Below are positions 51,031-60,907 of a stretch of DNA of 64,000 nucleotides, in pieces. Every line of letters begins with the position of its first letter. The stretch's first letter is position 1. Below the pieces are notes generated by a model. That model did not search any database and was not told where the DNA came from. It saw only the letters and a list, made by a program, of their open reading frames with translations. The stretch lies in NCBI GenBank assembly GCA_049511415.1, contig JBEKYC010000024.1, positions 26,079 to 90,078 on the forward strand, read 5' to 3'. The position numbers were made by a program, and so were the translations under genes. Source of the stretch: Bog-159 sp049511415. Its GTDB lineage: Bacteria > Acidobacteriota > Terriglobia > Bryobacterales > Bryobacteraceae.

Positions 51031-51225
51031 GATTTCCTTCCAGAGGCTGCCGCAGCTAGCGAGCCGCCTGTCCTGGAGCGCTTAAGAGCACGCGCGGCAC
51101 CGTTCACGTCAGAATGATTACCTCGGCAATCACACGGGCTCTTGATCTGCAGTAACTGCCGGGATCAAATGCATATTCTGCACCTTCCGCCTGTGGACTT
51201 CCCTGTGTGCCTCGGCGTGCGGCTT

Positions 51226-51241
51226 TGGACCCGTTCTTGCA
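51226..51241 (+). promoter_or_regulatory. Candidate sigma-54 (-24/-12) promoter for the Lmo0937-like gene
   Basis: TGGACCCGTTCTTGCA: TGG and TTGCA at correct spacing, 26 bases before the start at 51268. One of the strongest matches. Confidence 0.48.
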
Positions 51242-51267
51242 GTCATGTACCGTTAAGGAGCTCCAAA

Positions 51268-51420
51268 ATGCTTTGGACAGTCTGCATAATCCTGCTGGTT
51301 TTGTGGTTTTTGGGAGTGGCAACTTCATACACCGCCGGCGGCCTGATTCATGTCCTGTTACTAATTGCCTTGGTCATCATGGTAATCCGCCTAGTCCAAG
51401 GACGCAGAGTTCTTGGCTAG
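51268..51420 (+). CDS. Lmo0937-family small membrane protein
   Basis: 50 residues: MLWTVCIILLVLWFLGVATS then YTAGGLIHVLLLIALVIMVI and RLVQGRRVLG. This is the canonical two-helix Lmo0937 family, common among stress-induced small genes. TTAAGGAG lies 8 bases before the ATG. Function unknown. Confidence 0.85.
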   Translation: MLWTVCIILLVLWFLGVATSYTAGGLIHVLLLIALVIMVIRLVQGRRVLG

Positions 51421-52035
51421 TGACTTCTGGCATGCTTAGTCACTGGAGTGGGAAGACGGCACTAAGGTTCGATGTAGCCCCCCGCTTCTTCGCGTCAACA
51501 GTAAGATCGAACCTAAGTCTGCACATTGGCGAGCAGGAAGCGAGGGTATTGTCATTCTCGACCCGAAGGGCCGCTCACTATGGGCGTGGAGATTGGATCG
51601 GCGCGACAGACTGTCTGCTTGCATCCATTCGATAAGGTACAGTTGCCAAACGCACTTGCTAGTGTGGTGCATCCGAAATCGTGACTACTATCATTTCGAG
51701 CCAACCGCTTGCTGACGCGCGCGGCTCGGAAATCTTCGGTGCATTTGCAGGGTTTACCGAGCCGCGACCGTTAGGGAGCAGTCTTCCCGACGCGTGGGAT
51801 AATCGGCATTCTGTATGACGCACTACACTCTAGAGGCTGCAAAGGCCGGTGAATGGCTAGAATCAGCCCCAGGCCGTATCGCTCCGGAACTTTATTGGCC
51901 TCTCTGGTTAACGGCTCCAATTTCCCGAACGGTTCGCCTGCCACGAGGAAACAAACGCGTGAACGCGCGACTCCCAACTTGATTCACGCGCGGCCCCCGG
52001 CGTGCCTTTCGTAGCAGCGCCGGAGGATCCCGTTA
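51421..52035 (+). other. 615-base region with no recognised feature
   Basis: Open frames here are short, lack ribosome-binding sites and show no family resemblance. No strong hairpin or repeat was seen apart from ordinary GC-rich sequence. Confidence 0.5.
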
Positions 52036-54516
52036 GTGTCAGACGTTATCAGCATTCCGGAGAACCATCCGGAGCCGGAAGCACTGCCGGAAATCCCGGA
52101 GGGGCGGCCTGAACAGCCCCAACCAAAGCGCGCAGCCGCGCCCACGACCCGGGCAGTCAGGATTATGCTTATTGCGGCCGCCATCTTCGCCGGCGCGGTC
52201 GTGACGGTCTTCGTTTGCTACTACGTTAAATTCGCTCGCCTGACCGAACAAAAACTAAGCGCCGGAGTGTTCGCGGGAACCCTGAACATCTTTGCCGGGC
52301 CGCGCATCATTTCAGTCGACGACCACTTGTCCCTGGGGGACGCCCTCGCATATCTCCGGGAGAACGGCTATAGCGAGTCGCGCAGCAATCCGGTCGGGTG
52401 GTTTGGCGTTCGGCCAAACGCGGTCGCGATCTTCCCCGGGCGCGAATCCTATTCCGACCAGGAACCCGCGGTGATCTACTTTTCCGGCAGCGGTTCCGAT
52501 AGCAGGGTGGCGCGCATGATTTCGCTGGCCGACAACACCGGCCGACAGCAATACCAATTGCCGCGGCAACTCCTCACCAATCAGTCTGACCGTAACCGTG
52601 AAAAACGCCGGCTCGTAAGATTCTCTGAAATCCCTCCGGCGTTGGTGCGCGCTGTCGTATCCGTCGAAGATAAGCATTTCTTTACTCACGGCGGCTTCGA
52701 TCTATTTCGCATCCTAAGAGCCGCGTACGTTGATGTCAAGTCCGGACGCAAGGAGCAGGGAGCGTCCACTCTGAGCATGCAGCTGGCGCGCATCCTATGG
52801 CTTGCGCCGGACAAAAACTGGAAGCGCAAAGCCGAGGAACTGCTCATCACCATGCACCTGGAGCATCAGCTCACGAAGCAACAGATCTTTGAATACTATG
52901 CAAACCAGGTCTATATGGGTCGCCTCGGCACATTCAGCATCAATGGCTTCGGGGAGGCCGCCCGCGCGTATTTCGGCAAAGACATCTCGCAGTTGAATGT
53001 GCCTGAAGCAGCCATGCTGGCCGGCATGGTGCAGCGGCCCAGCTATTATAATCCGTTCCGCTATCCGGACCGCGTCCGGGAACGCCGCAACCGCGTGCTG
53101 AACCTGATGCGCGAGAACAAGTATCTGTCCGGTCCGGAGTACCGCGCGGCGATCGATCGACCACTCCGGGTGCAGGCGGGCGGCGTGGAATCACTCAATT
53201 CGCAGTACTTTCTGGACTTGGTCAACGATGAACTGCAGAGCCGCCTCGGGGAACACGATCCACAGAGCGACTACGTTTACACGACGCTCGATATGGACCT
53301 CCAACACGCTGCCGTGGAGGCGGTCCGGATCGGGATGCAGAATGTGGACGAGCAGCTCCGCAGGCGCAAGAATTCCGACCCCATCCTTCCCGGCCAGCCT
53401 CAGGTGGCGCTGATCGCGCTAGATCCGCATTCGGGAGAGATCAAGGCGCTGGTGGGCGGGCGGGACTATGAGTTGAGCCAGTTGAACCACACTGCCGCCG
53501 AACGTCAACCTGGTTCCGCCTTCAAGCCGTTCGTATACGCCGCGGCGCTGAACACCGCGGTCGAGGGCGCCGCGACGATTTTCACTCCTGCGACCACCAT
53601 AGTGGACGAACCTACGACTTTCCAATTCGACAATCAACCATACCAGCCAGGCAACTTCAAGCAGAATTTCATGGGAACCGTTACCCTGCGGCAAGCGCTG
53701 GCGCACTCGTTGAACGTGGCCACCGTGAAACTGGCCCAGATGGTGGGGTATCAGGCGGTGGTGGATATGGCGCGCCGAGCTGGCCTGAACGATAACATCA
53801 AGCCCACACCGGCGGTTGCGCTGGGAGCCTACGAAGCTACGCCACTTGAAATCGCCGGTGCCTACACCATGTTCGCCGATGGCGGCAATTACGTGAAGCC
53901 CGCCATGCTGGCCCTGGTGCGCTCGCCGGAGGGCCAGGTACTTTATCGACACTCGCCGGAAACGCGTCCGGCCTTGGATCCGCGGGTGGCCTATCTGATG
54001 GTCAACATGCTGGAAGAAGTACTCCGCAGCGGAACGGGGGCGGGAACGCGGGCGCGCGGATTCAAGGTTCCAGCCGCCGGCAAGACGGGCACTTCGCACG
54101 ATGGATGGTTCGTCGGATTTACCTCCCAATTGCTGTGCGTGGTTTGGGTAGGATTCGACGACGACCGCCAGTTGAACCTGGAAGGGGCTAAATCGGCGTT
54201 GCCCATCTGGACGGAGTTCATGAAGCGCGCCCTCGAATTCCCCGGCTACCGGGATGCCAAAAAGTTTCCCATCCCCGCGGGCGTCGCGCGGGCGAATCTC
54301 TGTTCGGAGTCCCGGCAACTCGCAACTCCGGGATGCTCTTCGACCTACGCGGAGTACTTCGTGGATGGGAGCCAGCCCACGGATGAGTGCCGGCTCCACT
54401 CGGCGCCTCAACCCAATCCGGATGCCGGCGACCCCTCAGCGAACCTGCGCGGTAACCCCGGTGTTGACGAACTGCAGGCACGCCGCCAGAACGTGCTGGC
54501 TACGAACCCGCGCTAG
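52036..54516 (+). CDS. Bifunctional class A penicillin-binding protein (PBP1B-like)
   Basis: 826 residues. A Pro/Glu-rich cytoplasmic tail, one membrane anchor (IMLIAAAIFAGAVVTVFVCY), a PBP1B UB2H-like region (about 80-150), the glycosyltransferase (VVSVEDKHFFTHGGFD, GASTLSMQLARILWL, NQVYMGRLG), and the transpeptidase with SxxK at S494 (PGSAFKPF), SLN and AAGKTGTSHD. It polymerises and cross-links peptidoglycan. GTG start with GGAGG upstream. Confidence 0.94.
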   Translation: MSDVISIPENHPEPEALPEIPEGRPEQPQPKRAAAPTTRAVRIMLIAAAIFAGAVVTVFVCYYVKFARLTEQKLSAGVFAGTLNIFAGPRIISVDDHLSLGDALAYLRENGYSESRSNPVGWFGVRPNAVAIFPGRESYSDQEPAVIYFSGSGSDSRVARMISLADNTGRQQYQLPRQLLTNQSDRNREKRRLVRFSEIPPALVRAVVSVEDKHFFTHGGFDLFRILRAAYVDVKSGRKEQGASTLSMQLARILWLAPDKNWKRKAEELLITMHLEHQLTKQQIFEYYANQVYMGRLGTFSINGFGEAARAYFGKDISQLNVPEAAMLAGMVQRPSYYNPFRYPDRVRERRNRVLNLMRENKYLSGPEYRAAIDRPLRVQAGGVESLNSQYFLDLVNDELQSRLGEHDPQSDYVYTTLDMDLQHAAVEAVRIGMQNVDEQLRRRKNSDPILPGQPQVALIALDPHSGEIKALVGGRDYELSQLNHTAAERQPGSAFKPFVYAAALNTAVEGAATIFTPATTIVDEPTTFQFDNQPYQPGNFKQNFMGTVTLRQALAHSLNVATVKLAQMVGYQAVVDMARRAGLNDNIKPTPAVALGAYEATPLEIAGAYTMFADGGNYVKPAMLALVRSPEGQVLYRHSPETRPALDPRVAYLMVNMLEEVLRSGTGAGTRARGFKVPAAGKTGTSHDGWFVGFTSQLLCVVWVGFDDDRQLNLEGAKSALPIWTEFMKRALEFPGYRDAKKFPIPAGVARANLCSESRQLATPGCSSTYAEYFVDGSQPTDECRLHSAPQPNPDAGDPSANLRGNPGVDELQARRQNVLATNPR

Positions 54517-54697
54517 CCACTTGTTCGCTGGAGCGGAAGAGACGAGCTCGCTCGTCGGACTTAGCTTAATAATATCAATGACTTAATGCCTTAGCCTGAA
54601 CTGGCCCGGTATCGCCCGTAACTTCTTCTCAGTACTACGAACACTCGCGACACGTTTTAGAACGCCTTTTACCCCGCACCTGCTAGAATGGAAGCAG

Positions 54698-56095
54698 ATG
54701 CCACGCCTGCCTGTGGTTCCGGGCCGTATCCTCATCGTCGACGATGACGAACGCCAGCGTAGCGCCTTGGCCGCCATGCTTTCCGACGGCGATTTTGAAA
54801 CGCAGGTGGCGGGCGACGGACAGGAGGCGCTGGAACGGCTCACCGCCTTCAATCCGGATGTCATCGTTGCGGATCTGGTGATGCCGCGCATGGACGGCTT
54901 CGAATTGCTCCGGTATTTGCAGGAACGAGGCGACCTCACTCCCGCGGTCGCTCTCACCGGATTCGGCAGCATGGACAAGGCACTGTCGGCCGTTCACGAC
55001 CTGAAGGCATTCTGGTACTTGGAGAAGCCTGTCGATCCGCGCGCCTTCAAAACCCTTCTGGAACGCGCCATTGATTACAAGAGAAGCCTCCAGAAAACCG
55101 ACGAGCTGAAGCGTGACCTGAGCCTTCGCGGCGTACTCGGGGACATGGTGGGAACTTCCCCGGCGATGCAGCAGATTTTCTCCCTCATCCGGCAACTGGC
55201 GCCCACTGCAGCGCCCGTATTGATCCGCGGAGAGAGCGGCACCGGAAAGGAACTGGTTGCGCGGGAGATTCATAAGTACAGCCCTCGCAGCAATGGACCT
55301 TTCGTCGCGATTAATGCGGCGGCCTTACCCGAGGCTCTGGTCGAGAGCGAACTTTTCGGCCACGAGCGAGGCGCGTTTACGGGCGCCATGGAGCGTTCCA
55401 CCGGTTGCTTTGAGCAGGCTCACCGGGGCACTTTGTTTCTCGACGAAATCGGCGAGATGCCGCAGTCCACGCAACCAAAGCTGCTGCGCGTCCTCGAAGA
55501 CTTGCGGGTGCGGCGGCTTGGCGGTAAGCATGAAATCGCGGTCGACGCCCGCATACTCGCCGCGACCAGTCAGGAGCCCGGAACGCATTTGCGCGAAGAA
55601 CTCTACTATCGGTTGAGTGTTTTCCAAATCGTGATTCCGCCGCTGCGGGAACATAAAGAAGATATCCCACAGATCGCCGATGTCATGCTGCAGAATCTGA
55701 ACAAGAAGTACGGCACGCGCGTGACAGGGCTCGATGCCAAAGTGCTGGATGTGCTTCATCGGTATGATTGGCCTGGAAATGTTCGGGAGCTACGCAATAT
55801 TCTGGAGCGAGCCATTATTCTGGCGGGTGAAGGCTTGATTCGCCTGACGGATCTGCCTTCCCCTGCATTCGGTGCGAGCCCCGGCCCGTACGCCCGGCAG
55901 GCGCCCGGCTACGAAATGCTCCAGCCCGGCCAGCCACTGATTAAGCTCGAAGAGGCTTACATCAAACTTACCCTCGAGCATGTTCGCGGCAACCGCAAAC
56001 TGGCTGCCGAGATGTTGGGGATCAGCCTGCGAACGTTGCAGAACCGGATCGCCACATTGCGCGGAGAGGCGAAGGCGGCAACTCCCGGCGCATAG
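54698..56095 (+). CDS. NtrC-type response regulator (REC-AAA+-Fis)
   Basis: 465 residues. Receiver (ILIVDDDERQ, acceptor D59 in VIVADLVMPRMDGFE), AAA+ domain with Walker A GESGTGKELVAREIH, GAFTGA in ERGAFTGAMERS for sigma-54 contact, LFLDEIGEMP (Walker B), and WPGNVRELRNILERAI, then Fis-type helix-turn-helix (RKLAAEMLGISLRTLQNRIA). It should activate sigma-54 promoters when phosphorylated. No kinase gene adjoins it; the orphan kinases at 34-50 kb are possible partners. Confidence 0.94.
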   Translation: MPRLPVVPGRILIVDDDERQRSALAAMLSDGDFETQVAGDGQEALERLTAFNPDVIVADLVMPRMDGFELLRYLQERGDLTPAVALTGFGSMDKALSAVHDLKAFWYLEKPVDPRAFKTLLERAIDYKRSLQKTDELKRDLSLRGVLGDMVGTSPAMQQIFSLIRQLAPTAAPVLIRGESGTGKELVAREIHKYSPRSNGPFVAINAAALPEALVESELFGHERGAFTGAMERSTGCFEQAHRGTLFLDEIGEMPQSTQPKLLRVLEDLRVRRLGGKHEIAVDARILAATSQEPGTHLREELYYRLSVFQIVIPPLREHKEDIPQIADVMLQNLNKKYGTRVTGLDAKVLDVLHRYDWPGNVRELRNILERAIILAGEGLIRLTDLPSPAFGASPGPYARQAPGYEMLQPGQPLIKLEEAYIKLTLEHVRGNRKLAAEMLGISLRTLQNRIATLRGEAKAATPGA

Positions 56096-56180
56096 GCTGC
56101 TAAATTGGGGGCCGGCAGCCGCGGGCCATGCAGAATGTGGCCTTTGCCAGACCGCAACTCGGCTTGGGCCGTCGCTCGAT

Positions 56181-56456
56181 TTAGCGCCGCGATTGGCGAT
56201 GCGCGCCGCCGCCCAGCCCGCCCAAATCGATCATCACTGCGATTAGCAGCCACACAAGATTGATTCCCGCCGTCGGCATCCTGCTGTTAAGTTCCCACGC
56301 GTAAACGAGCGTGGTGAGCGGCAGAAATATGAAGCCCAAAAGCGGCAGCAATAGGCCACCGTGGAATGCGCGCTGCAGGTAGGTCGAAAAAAACCACATC
56401 AACGCCAGAACGACGCGCGGAAACAGCAGAACGATGAACAAAAGGAAGCAAGGCAT
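56181..56456 (-). CDS. Small integral membrane protein
   Basis: 91 residues with three hydrophobic helices: CFLLFIVLLFPRVVLALMWF, GGLLLPLLGFIFLPLTTLVY and GINLVWLLIAVMIDLGGLGG. The RVVLxLMWxF...LLGFIFLPxTTLxYAW pattern is a known hypothetical family. Start at ATG 56456; ribosome-binding site weak. Function unknown. Confidence 0.65.
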   Translation of the reverse strand: MPCFLLFIVLLFPRVVLALMWFFSTYLQRAFHGGLLLPLLGFIFLPLTTLVYAWELNSRMPTAGINLVWLLIAVMIDLGGLGGGAHRQSRR

Positions 56457-56604
56457 AATCTCTCTCAAGCCAGGTAGCACGCACCTGCGGAGTTTCTTCC
56501 CAGCACGTTCACTGCCCACGCGCGCCTCGGTGAACACCCAAAAGCGGCCATAGATATGATTACCTGAAAACCGGCCAACGATAAAGCACAGTCCAGGACG
56601 TTGA

Positions 56605-57960
56605 CTGCGATGCGAGGGCGATACCCTCGGTCGATGTGAGTAACGTCTTGAACGAAGAAAAGAAACAGCAAGTAATTGCCTTAGGGCGTCTGGGCTGGTC
56701 GTTGCGGCGCATCCAGCGGAATACGGGGGTGCGTCGCGAAACGGCGGGCGTTTATCTGAAGTCCGCCGGCATCCCTATTCGACCGCCGGGTGCATGGGGA
56801 CGGCAGTCGCCGGCAAAACCGGCCATCGAGGGGCTCACCGACCCCGCACCCGGAAAATCGTTGAATGAGCCTTCCGGCGAACCGGATCTGGCAAAAGCGG
56901 CCAACGAGGTGATCACCGACTCTGGCGCCGGGTTGACCCCAGCGGCCGAGCCGTCCGAGCCTCAGCCGGGATACAGCCCATCCGCCAGCGCCTGCACCGC
57001 CTATCGTGAGCTGATCGAAGTCGGCCTGTCCCGCGGCCGTAACGCCATGGCGATCTGGCAGGACTTGGTGGACACCTGCAGCTTCACCGCCGGATATCAG
57101 AGTGTGCGCCGGTTTATCCGCAAGCTACATCCTAACCCGTCGCCCGAGGCGCGGGTTGTGATCGAGACCGCGCCAGGCGAGGAACTGCAGGTGGATTATG
57201 GTACGGGCCCGATGGTGCGCGATGCCTCCTCCGGCAAGTACCGGCGCACACGATTATTCGTGCTCACCCTGGCCACAGCCGCAAGTCCGTTCGACTGCTG
57301 GTGTTCCGTTCCAGTTCCCAGGTCTGGGCGGAACTGCACGAGAAGGCATTCCGCCGGCTCGGTGGTGTGAGTCGCGTGATTGTACTGGATAACCTGCGCG
57401 AGGGCGTGCTCGCACCTGACATCTACGATCCCACCATCAATCTTCTGTATCGCGATGTGCTGCAGCACTACAGCATGGTCGCCCTGGCCTGCCGCGTGGA
57501 CGATCCGGCCCGCAAGGGTAAGGTGGGGAGAAGTGTAGGCCATGCGAAAAATACACCGGCTGAAGGGGCTGCGTTTCGAAAGCCTGGAGGAAGCCCAGAC
57601 CTACCTGGATCACTGGGAAGCGCGCTGGGCCGATACACGGATTCACGGCACCACCAAGCGGCAGGTCGCCGTCATGTTCGCCGAAGAGCGGCCGGCCTTG
57701 CAGCCTTTACCGCTGGAGCCGTTCCGCTATTACCAATACGGCGAGCGCACCGTGCACCTGGATGGCTGCGTGGAAATCGAGGCGGCCTACTACGGCGCAC
57801 CTCCCGGCTGGATTGGCCGGCGTGTGCAGGTGCAGTGGGATGCCCATCAGGTCCGCCTACTGAACCCGGTAACGGGCCAGTTATTGCGCGAACACCTGCG
57901 CCAGGCCAGGGGCCGGCATCGGATCCAAGAGGAAGACCGGCCCAAACAGACGAGAGTTAT
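56605..57960 (+). mobile_element. IS21-family remnant (istA only)
   Basis: The transposase-like reading frames cover most of this interval; no istB follows, although IS21 elements carry istA and istB together. Similarity to IstA stops near 57950 (HRIQEEDRPKQ) before its usual C-terminal part. Ends are approximate since terminal inverted repeats were not found. The element is inactive by itself. Confidence 0.7.
56613..56629 (+). repeat. Small inverted repeat before istA
   Basis: CGAGGG / CCCTCG with a five-base loop, ending 7 bases before the istA start. It may limit istA translation or belong to the element's left end; the true IS terminus was not identified. Confidence 0.4.
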
Positions 57961-57976
57961 TCGCTTTTGTCGGTAG
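56636..57976 (+). pseudogene. istA: IS21 transposase IstA, two compensating frameshifts and 3' truncation
   Basis: The N-terminal helix-turn-helix (GRLGWSLRRIQRNTGVRRET) and PGEELQVDYGTGPMV of the DDE domain lie in one frame to about 57270. One base is lost near 57271 (the sequence then reads KSVRLLVFRSSSQVWAELHE in another frame, with RVIVLDNLREGVL). One base is gained near 57558, returning to the first frame (LKGLRFESLEEAQTYLDHWE, RIHGTTKRQVAVMF). Joined, it gives about 446 codons, but the product is broken. It sits between unrelated genes. Confidence 0.82.
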
Positions 57977-58128
57977 GGGTCGGGCCAGCCAGAAGTGGGA
58001 CGTGGTCAGATGCCTGTCCGTAAATTGCCTTTAGCCGTTCGACTCCAAACCATTTGGAAGCAGCCGTGCTCTGCCATATCTCCCTGAATGGAGCGACTCC
58101 AGCTCCGGCAACGCCGCTATGCCATCGC

Positions 58129-60651
58129 CTACTGAACCGCTATAGTCACGTTGCTCTGGCTGGTCGCGGTGCCGACGGTCACCTGCACGGGCACGCTGTT
58201 TCCGGGCGCAACGCCTTCAGGAATCTTCACATTGATCTGAAACAGTCCGGCTAACCCCGGCGCTGCGCCGCAATAAGTCACCGTAGCATTCAGGCCGCCG
58301 ATGGTTACCGAACAGGCCAGCGCTGGTTTCGTCAAAACAGTGGAGGGCAGCCGCCCGTCTATTTCCGGCGGCGTGCGCGAACCATCCCCGGTGGCGAACA
58401 TCTGCAGAACATTGCCCACCTCCTCGGGATTCGAGGCGCTATTGACGCTGTTGTTCTGATTCAGCACGGCGGCCTGGCCGGTGCCCGAGCCCTCTGCCGT
58501 GAACATCCCCGGAAGCGAAGTCACTACCGGCAGCGAGAACGCGGCGGACGCGTTGCCCTGATTGATTGCCTGAACATTCACCGTGCTGAAGAGCGCCGCT
58601 TCAAAGGGCACGATGGCGTTGATCTGGCCCGGCGAGGTATAGTCCACTGGCGCCGGATACCCGTTGAAAAGCACCTGGACGCCGCCCAGCGTCGTCGGCA
58701 GTTTTCCGGTGGAATCGGCCGCGCCGAGCTGTGGCATTTGCGGGGCAAGCGACTGGCCGAGAATCGCCACAAACTCGCCCGGCGCGACTCCGGTGGCGTC
58801 GTACGAAGCCGCGCTCGTTACCGAGGTAATCACCGGCTGGGGTACGGTCATCGCGCTCTGGCTGGCGGGAATGATGAACAGCGTCATCGAGTACGCCGGG
58901 AAGGTGGCGCCGAGAGAACCGCCGGATACCTGCACCGGGGACTGCTGCGTAATCGCGTTCAGGTTCGCGCTGCTGTACTGCCACACCTGCGCCGTACCCG
59001 CGGGGGTGAAGTGGGCCAGGCTGATGCTGTTGGCGATCGCATTGGCGGATTTGTTCAGCACCATTACCGTGAGGGCGCTATCGGCTCGCTGGGCGCAGAA
59101 GATCGACATGCTGTCCGGATCGCTGCTCGTCGCCGACACGCTGGTCTCGCCGAAATGGTTACCCGCGCCGTCGTAGTTCAGATAGATCTGGAACGCGAAC
59201 GCGCCCGGCACGCCCAGCTTGAAGTTGACATCCGGCCACATGGTGGCCATGTCCAGCCCGTATGCGCCGAAAATACCCAGTAAGTCCGCCTGTGCCACCG
59301 CGCCGGTGATGTCTTCGAGCGCGCCCCAGTTGTATTCGGTGATCGCGGTCTTCGTGCCGGGGAAGTATTGATTGACCCAGCCGATCAGGCGCGGGACAAG
59401 CATCGGCGGATGCTGCTGCCCGTCTACGTCGCACATTGCGTTGTAGTCGTCGCACGGGTCGGAATCTGTTGGGGGCGTCACCACGGGGACGATGTAGTTG
59501 GGATCCCAGAACGCTCGCGTCGATTGCATGCGGAGGGCAGTGCTCGCTGGATCGACGGCCGTGCCGAAACCAATCGCGCTTGTGCTGCAGTCGTTCGTAA
59601 CGCAGGGATAGACATAACCGTGGACGTCGAGATAATCGAGCAGGCGCGTTCCGGCCTGGTTCGATGCCGCCTGCATCTGCTGAAGGAAGTACTCGAGCCA
59701 CGCTACGCCGCCGTGCGCGTTGCGATCGACCGGGTTGGCCCAGTACTGGAAATGCGGACCCGTCCCCCAGCCGCTCTCGAAATCCTTTTTCGAAAACAGG
59801 TATCCGGGCCAACCGCCGGCGACTGGACCCACCACCAGCGCGGTCGGATCGGCGGCTTTCACCGCCTTTGCCGCCGCCAGATCGCGCGCGAGCATGTCGT
59901 CATAGGTGGCGGGTTGCACCGCGGCTCCCGCCTGATGATAAATATCCGAGTGGGTGCCGTCCCACCATTCCGGCTCATTATCCAGGTCCCACATCTGAAC
60001 TCCGCCATCGTTAGCGGGTCCGTACCTGTTGAGCATTGCCGCCACCCACTGTCCGCCAAATGTGGGCGTGATCGGCTGGTAGACATCGTTCGGATCGTTC
60101 ACGATCTGGCCGCCGGTGGACAGGGCGATGCCATTGCCGCACTGAGAGCCCCCCGGTTCGGTCTGTTGCTGCTGCCCGTACTTCGAGACCGGGTAACTGC
60201 AACTGTACTGATAGCTCGGCGTCAGCGCACTATCCGGCGGCAGTTTCGGAGTCCAGTCCAGCAGAGGGAAGGTGCTCAGGCTCACCGTGCCGGTTTCGAG
60301 GTTCCGCTCATGGAACAGATCGAAGCTGTTATGCACGCCGTCGCCGGCCAGATAGGTGGTGAAATACAAGTTTACGTTGAGGTTCTCCAGGTCGAGCTGC
60401 CAGTTATAGCTGGACGCGCTATCGCCGCCCCAGCGGCGCACACCGATGTGCATGATGCCAGATATGCCGCTGTCGGTCCATTCGTTGAAGGGCGAACAAC
60501 AGACCCCATTTGCGGTAAATTCGTTAATTCCGTATATGAGCGGGCTGATCGGGTGTTGTGACGCGGTCGCGTCAACGGCGAGCGTGGGAACAGACGCGCC
60601 GTGCAGCGCGGCGGCGCCCAAAAGTAAAAAGGGAAAATCGCGCAGCAACAT
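58129..60651 (-). CDS. Secreted GH44 glycoside hydrolase with Solibacter-type C-terminal domain
   Basis: About 840 residues. Signal peptide (MLLRDFPFLLLGAAALHG); a GH44 catalytic part with IYGINEFTAN, RRWGGDSASSYNWQ, the acid/base motif MWDLDNEPEWWDG and nucleophile region AITEYNWGAL, suggesting endo-glucanase or xyloglucanase activity. From about residue 615 comes a tail with DATGVAPGEFVAILGQSLAP, VDYTSPGQINAIVPFE and NPEEVGNVLQMFATG, the Solibacter-type extracellular C-terminal domain. ATG 60651 opens on the signal peptide; a TTG-initiated extension to 60744 is less likely. It degrades plant beta-glucans outside the cell. Confidence 0.88.
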   Translation of the reverse strand: MLLRDFPFLLLGAAALHGASVPTLAVDATASQHPISPLIYGINEFTANGVCCSPFNEWTDSGISGIMHIGVRRWGGDSASSYNWQLDLENLNVNLYFTTYLAGDGVHNSFDLFHERNLETGTVSLSTFPLLDWTPKLPPDSALTPSYQYSCSYPVSKYGQQQQTEPGGSQCGNGIALSTGGQIVNDPNDVYQPITPTFGGQWVAAMLNRYGPANDGGVQMWDLDNEPEWWDGTHSDIYHQAGAAVQPATYDDMLARDLAAAKAVKAADPTALVVGPVAGGWPGYLFSKKDFESGWGTGPHFQYWANPVDRNAHGGVAWLEYFLQQMQAASNQAGTRLLDYLDVHGYVYPCVTNDCSTSAIGFGTAVDPASTALRMQSTRAFWDPNYIVPVVTPPTDSDPCDDYNAMCDVDGQQHPPMLVPRLIGWVNQYFPGTKTAITEYNWGALEDITGAVAQADLLGIFGAYGLDMATMWPDVNFKLGVPGAFAFQIYLNYDGAGNHFGETSVSATSSDPDSMSIFCAQRADSALTVMVLNKSANAIANSISLAHFTPAGTAQVWQYSSANLNAITQQSPVQVSGGSLGATFPAYSMTLFIIPASQSAMTVPQPVITSVTSAASYDATGVAPGEFVAILGQSLAPQMPQLGAADSTGKLPTTLGGVQVLFNGYPAPVDYTSPGQINAIVPFEAALFSTVNVQAINQGNASAAFSLPVVTSLPGMFTAEGSGTGQAAVLNQNNSVNSASNPEEVGNVLQMFATGDGSRTPPEIDGRLPSTVLTKPALACSVTIGGLNATVTYCGAAPGLAGLFQINVKIPEGVAPGNSVPVQVTVGTATSQSNVTIAVQ

Positions 60652-60691
60652 ATAGGATGGCTGGTAGTATATCTTAACTTTGGGTAGAGGG

Positions 60692-60907
60692 CTACTTTGG
60701 AATCTGCTCTCCGATCCTATCTGCAAGAGCGGCGATGTTGACAATTGTATCCGTGGTGATGGGTGATGGAAACAAGGCGGGCATGCATTGCTGAAGGCCC
60801 ATAATGGTGGTCAGTATCTTGCTGGACGCCTGCAGGGTCGTAAGCAGGAACTTGACCTCCGTAAGGTCAACAGTGATTGTTAGGCCCTCGGTGGTTTCAG
60901 AATCCAT
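60692..60907 (-). CDS. Small hypothetical protein
   Basis: 71 residues if started at ATG 60907 (a GTG at 60934 would add nine). Amphipathic segments (LTITVDLTEVKFLLTTLQAS, TIMGLQQCMPALFP, TTDTIVNIAALADRI), no signal peptide or motif. It is 40 bases upstream of the GH44 gene on the same strand. No clear ribosome-binding site. Could be real and coupled, or a chance frame. Confidence 0.4.
   Translation of the reverse strand: MDSETTEGLTITVDLTEVKFLLTTLQASSKILTTIMGLQQCMPALFPSPITTDTIVNIAALADRIGEQIPK

Noticed and set aside
51436..51977. Short minus-strand frames (78 and 68 codons)
   Set aside because: No ribosome-binding site, motif or plausible composition.
57301..58023. A separate 240-codon gene
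   Set aside because: Only its first part reads as IstA; the rest is out of frame, so it is part of the broken transposase.
59368..60561. 397-codon plus-strand frame
   Set aside because: Antisense shadow of the GH44 gene; composition is Arg-rich and without domains.
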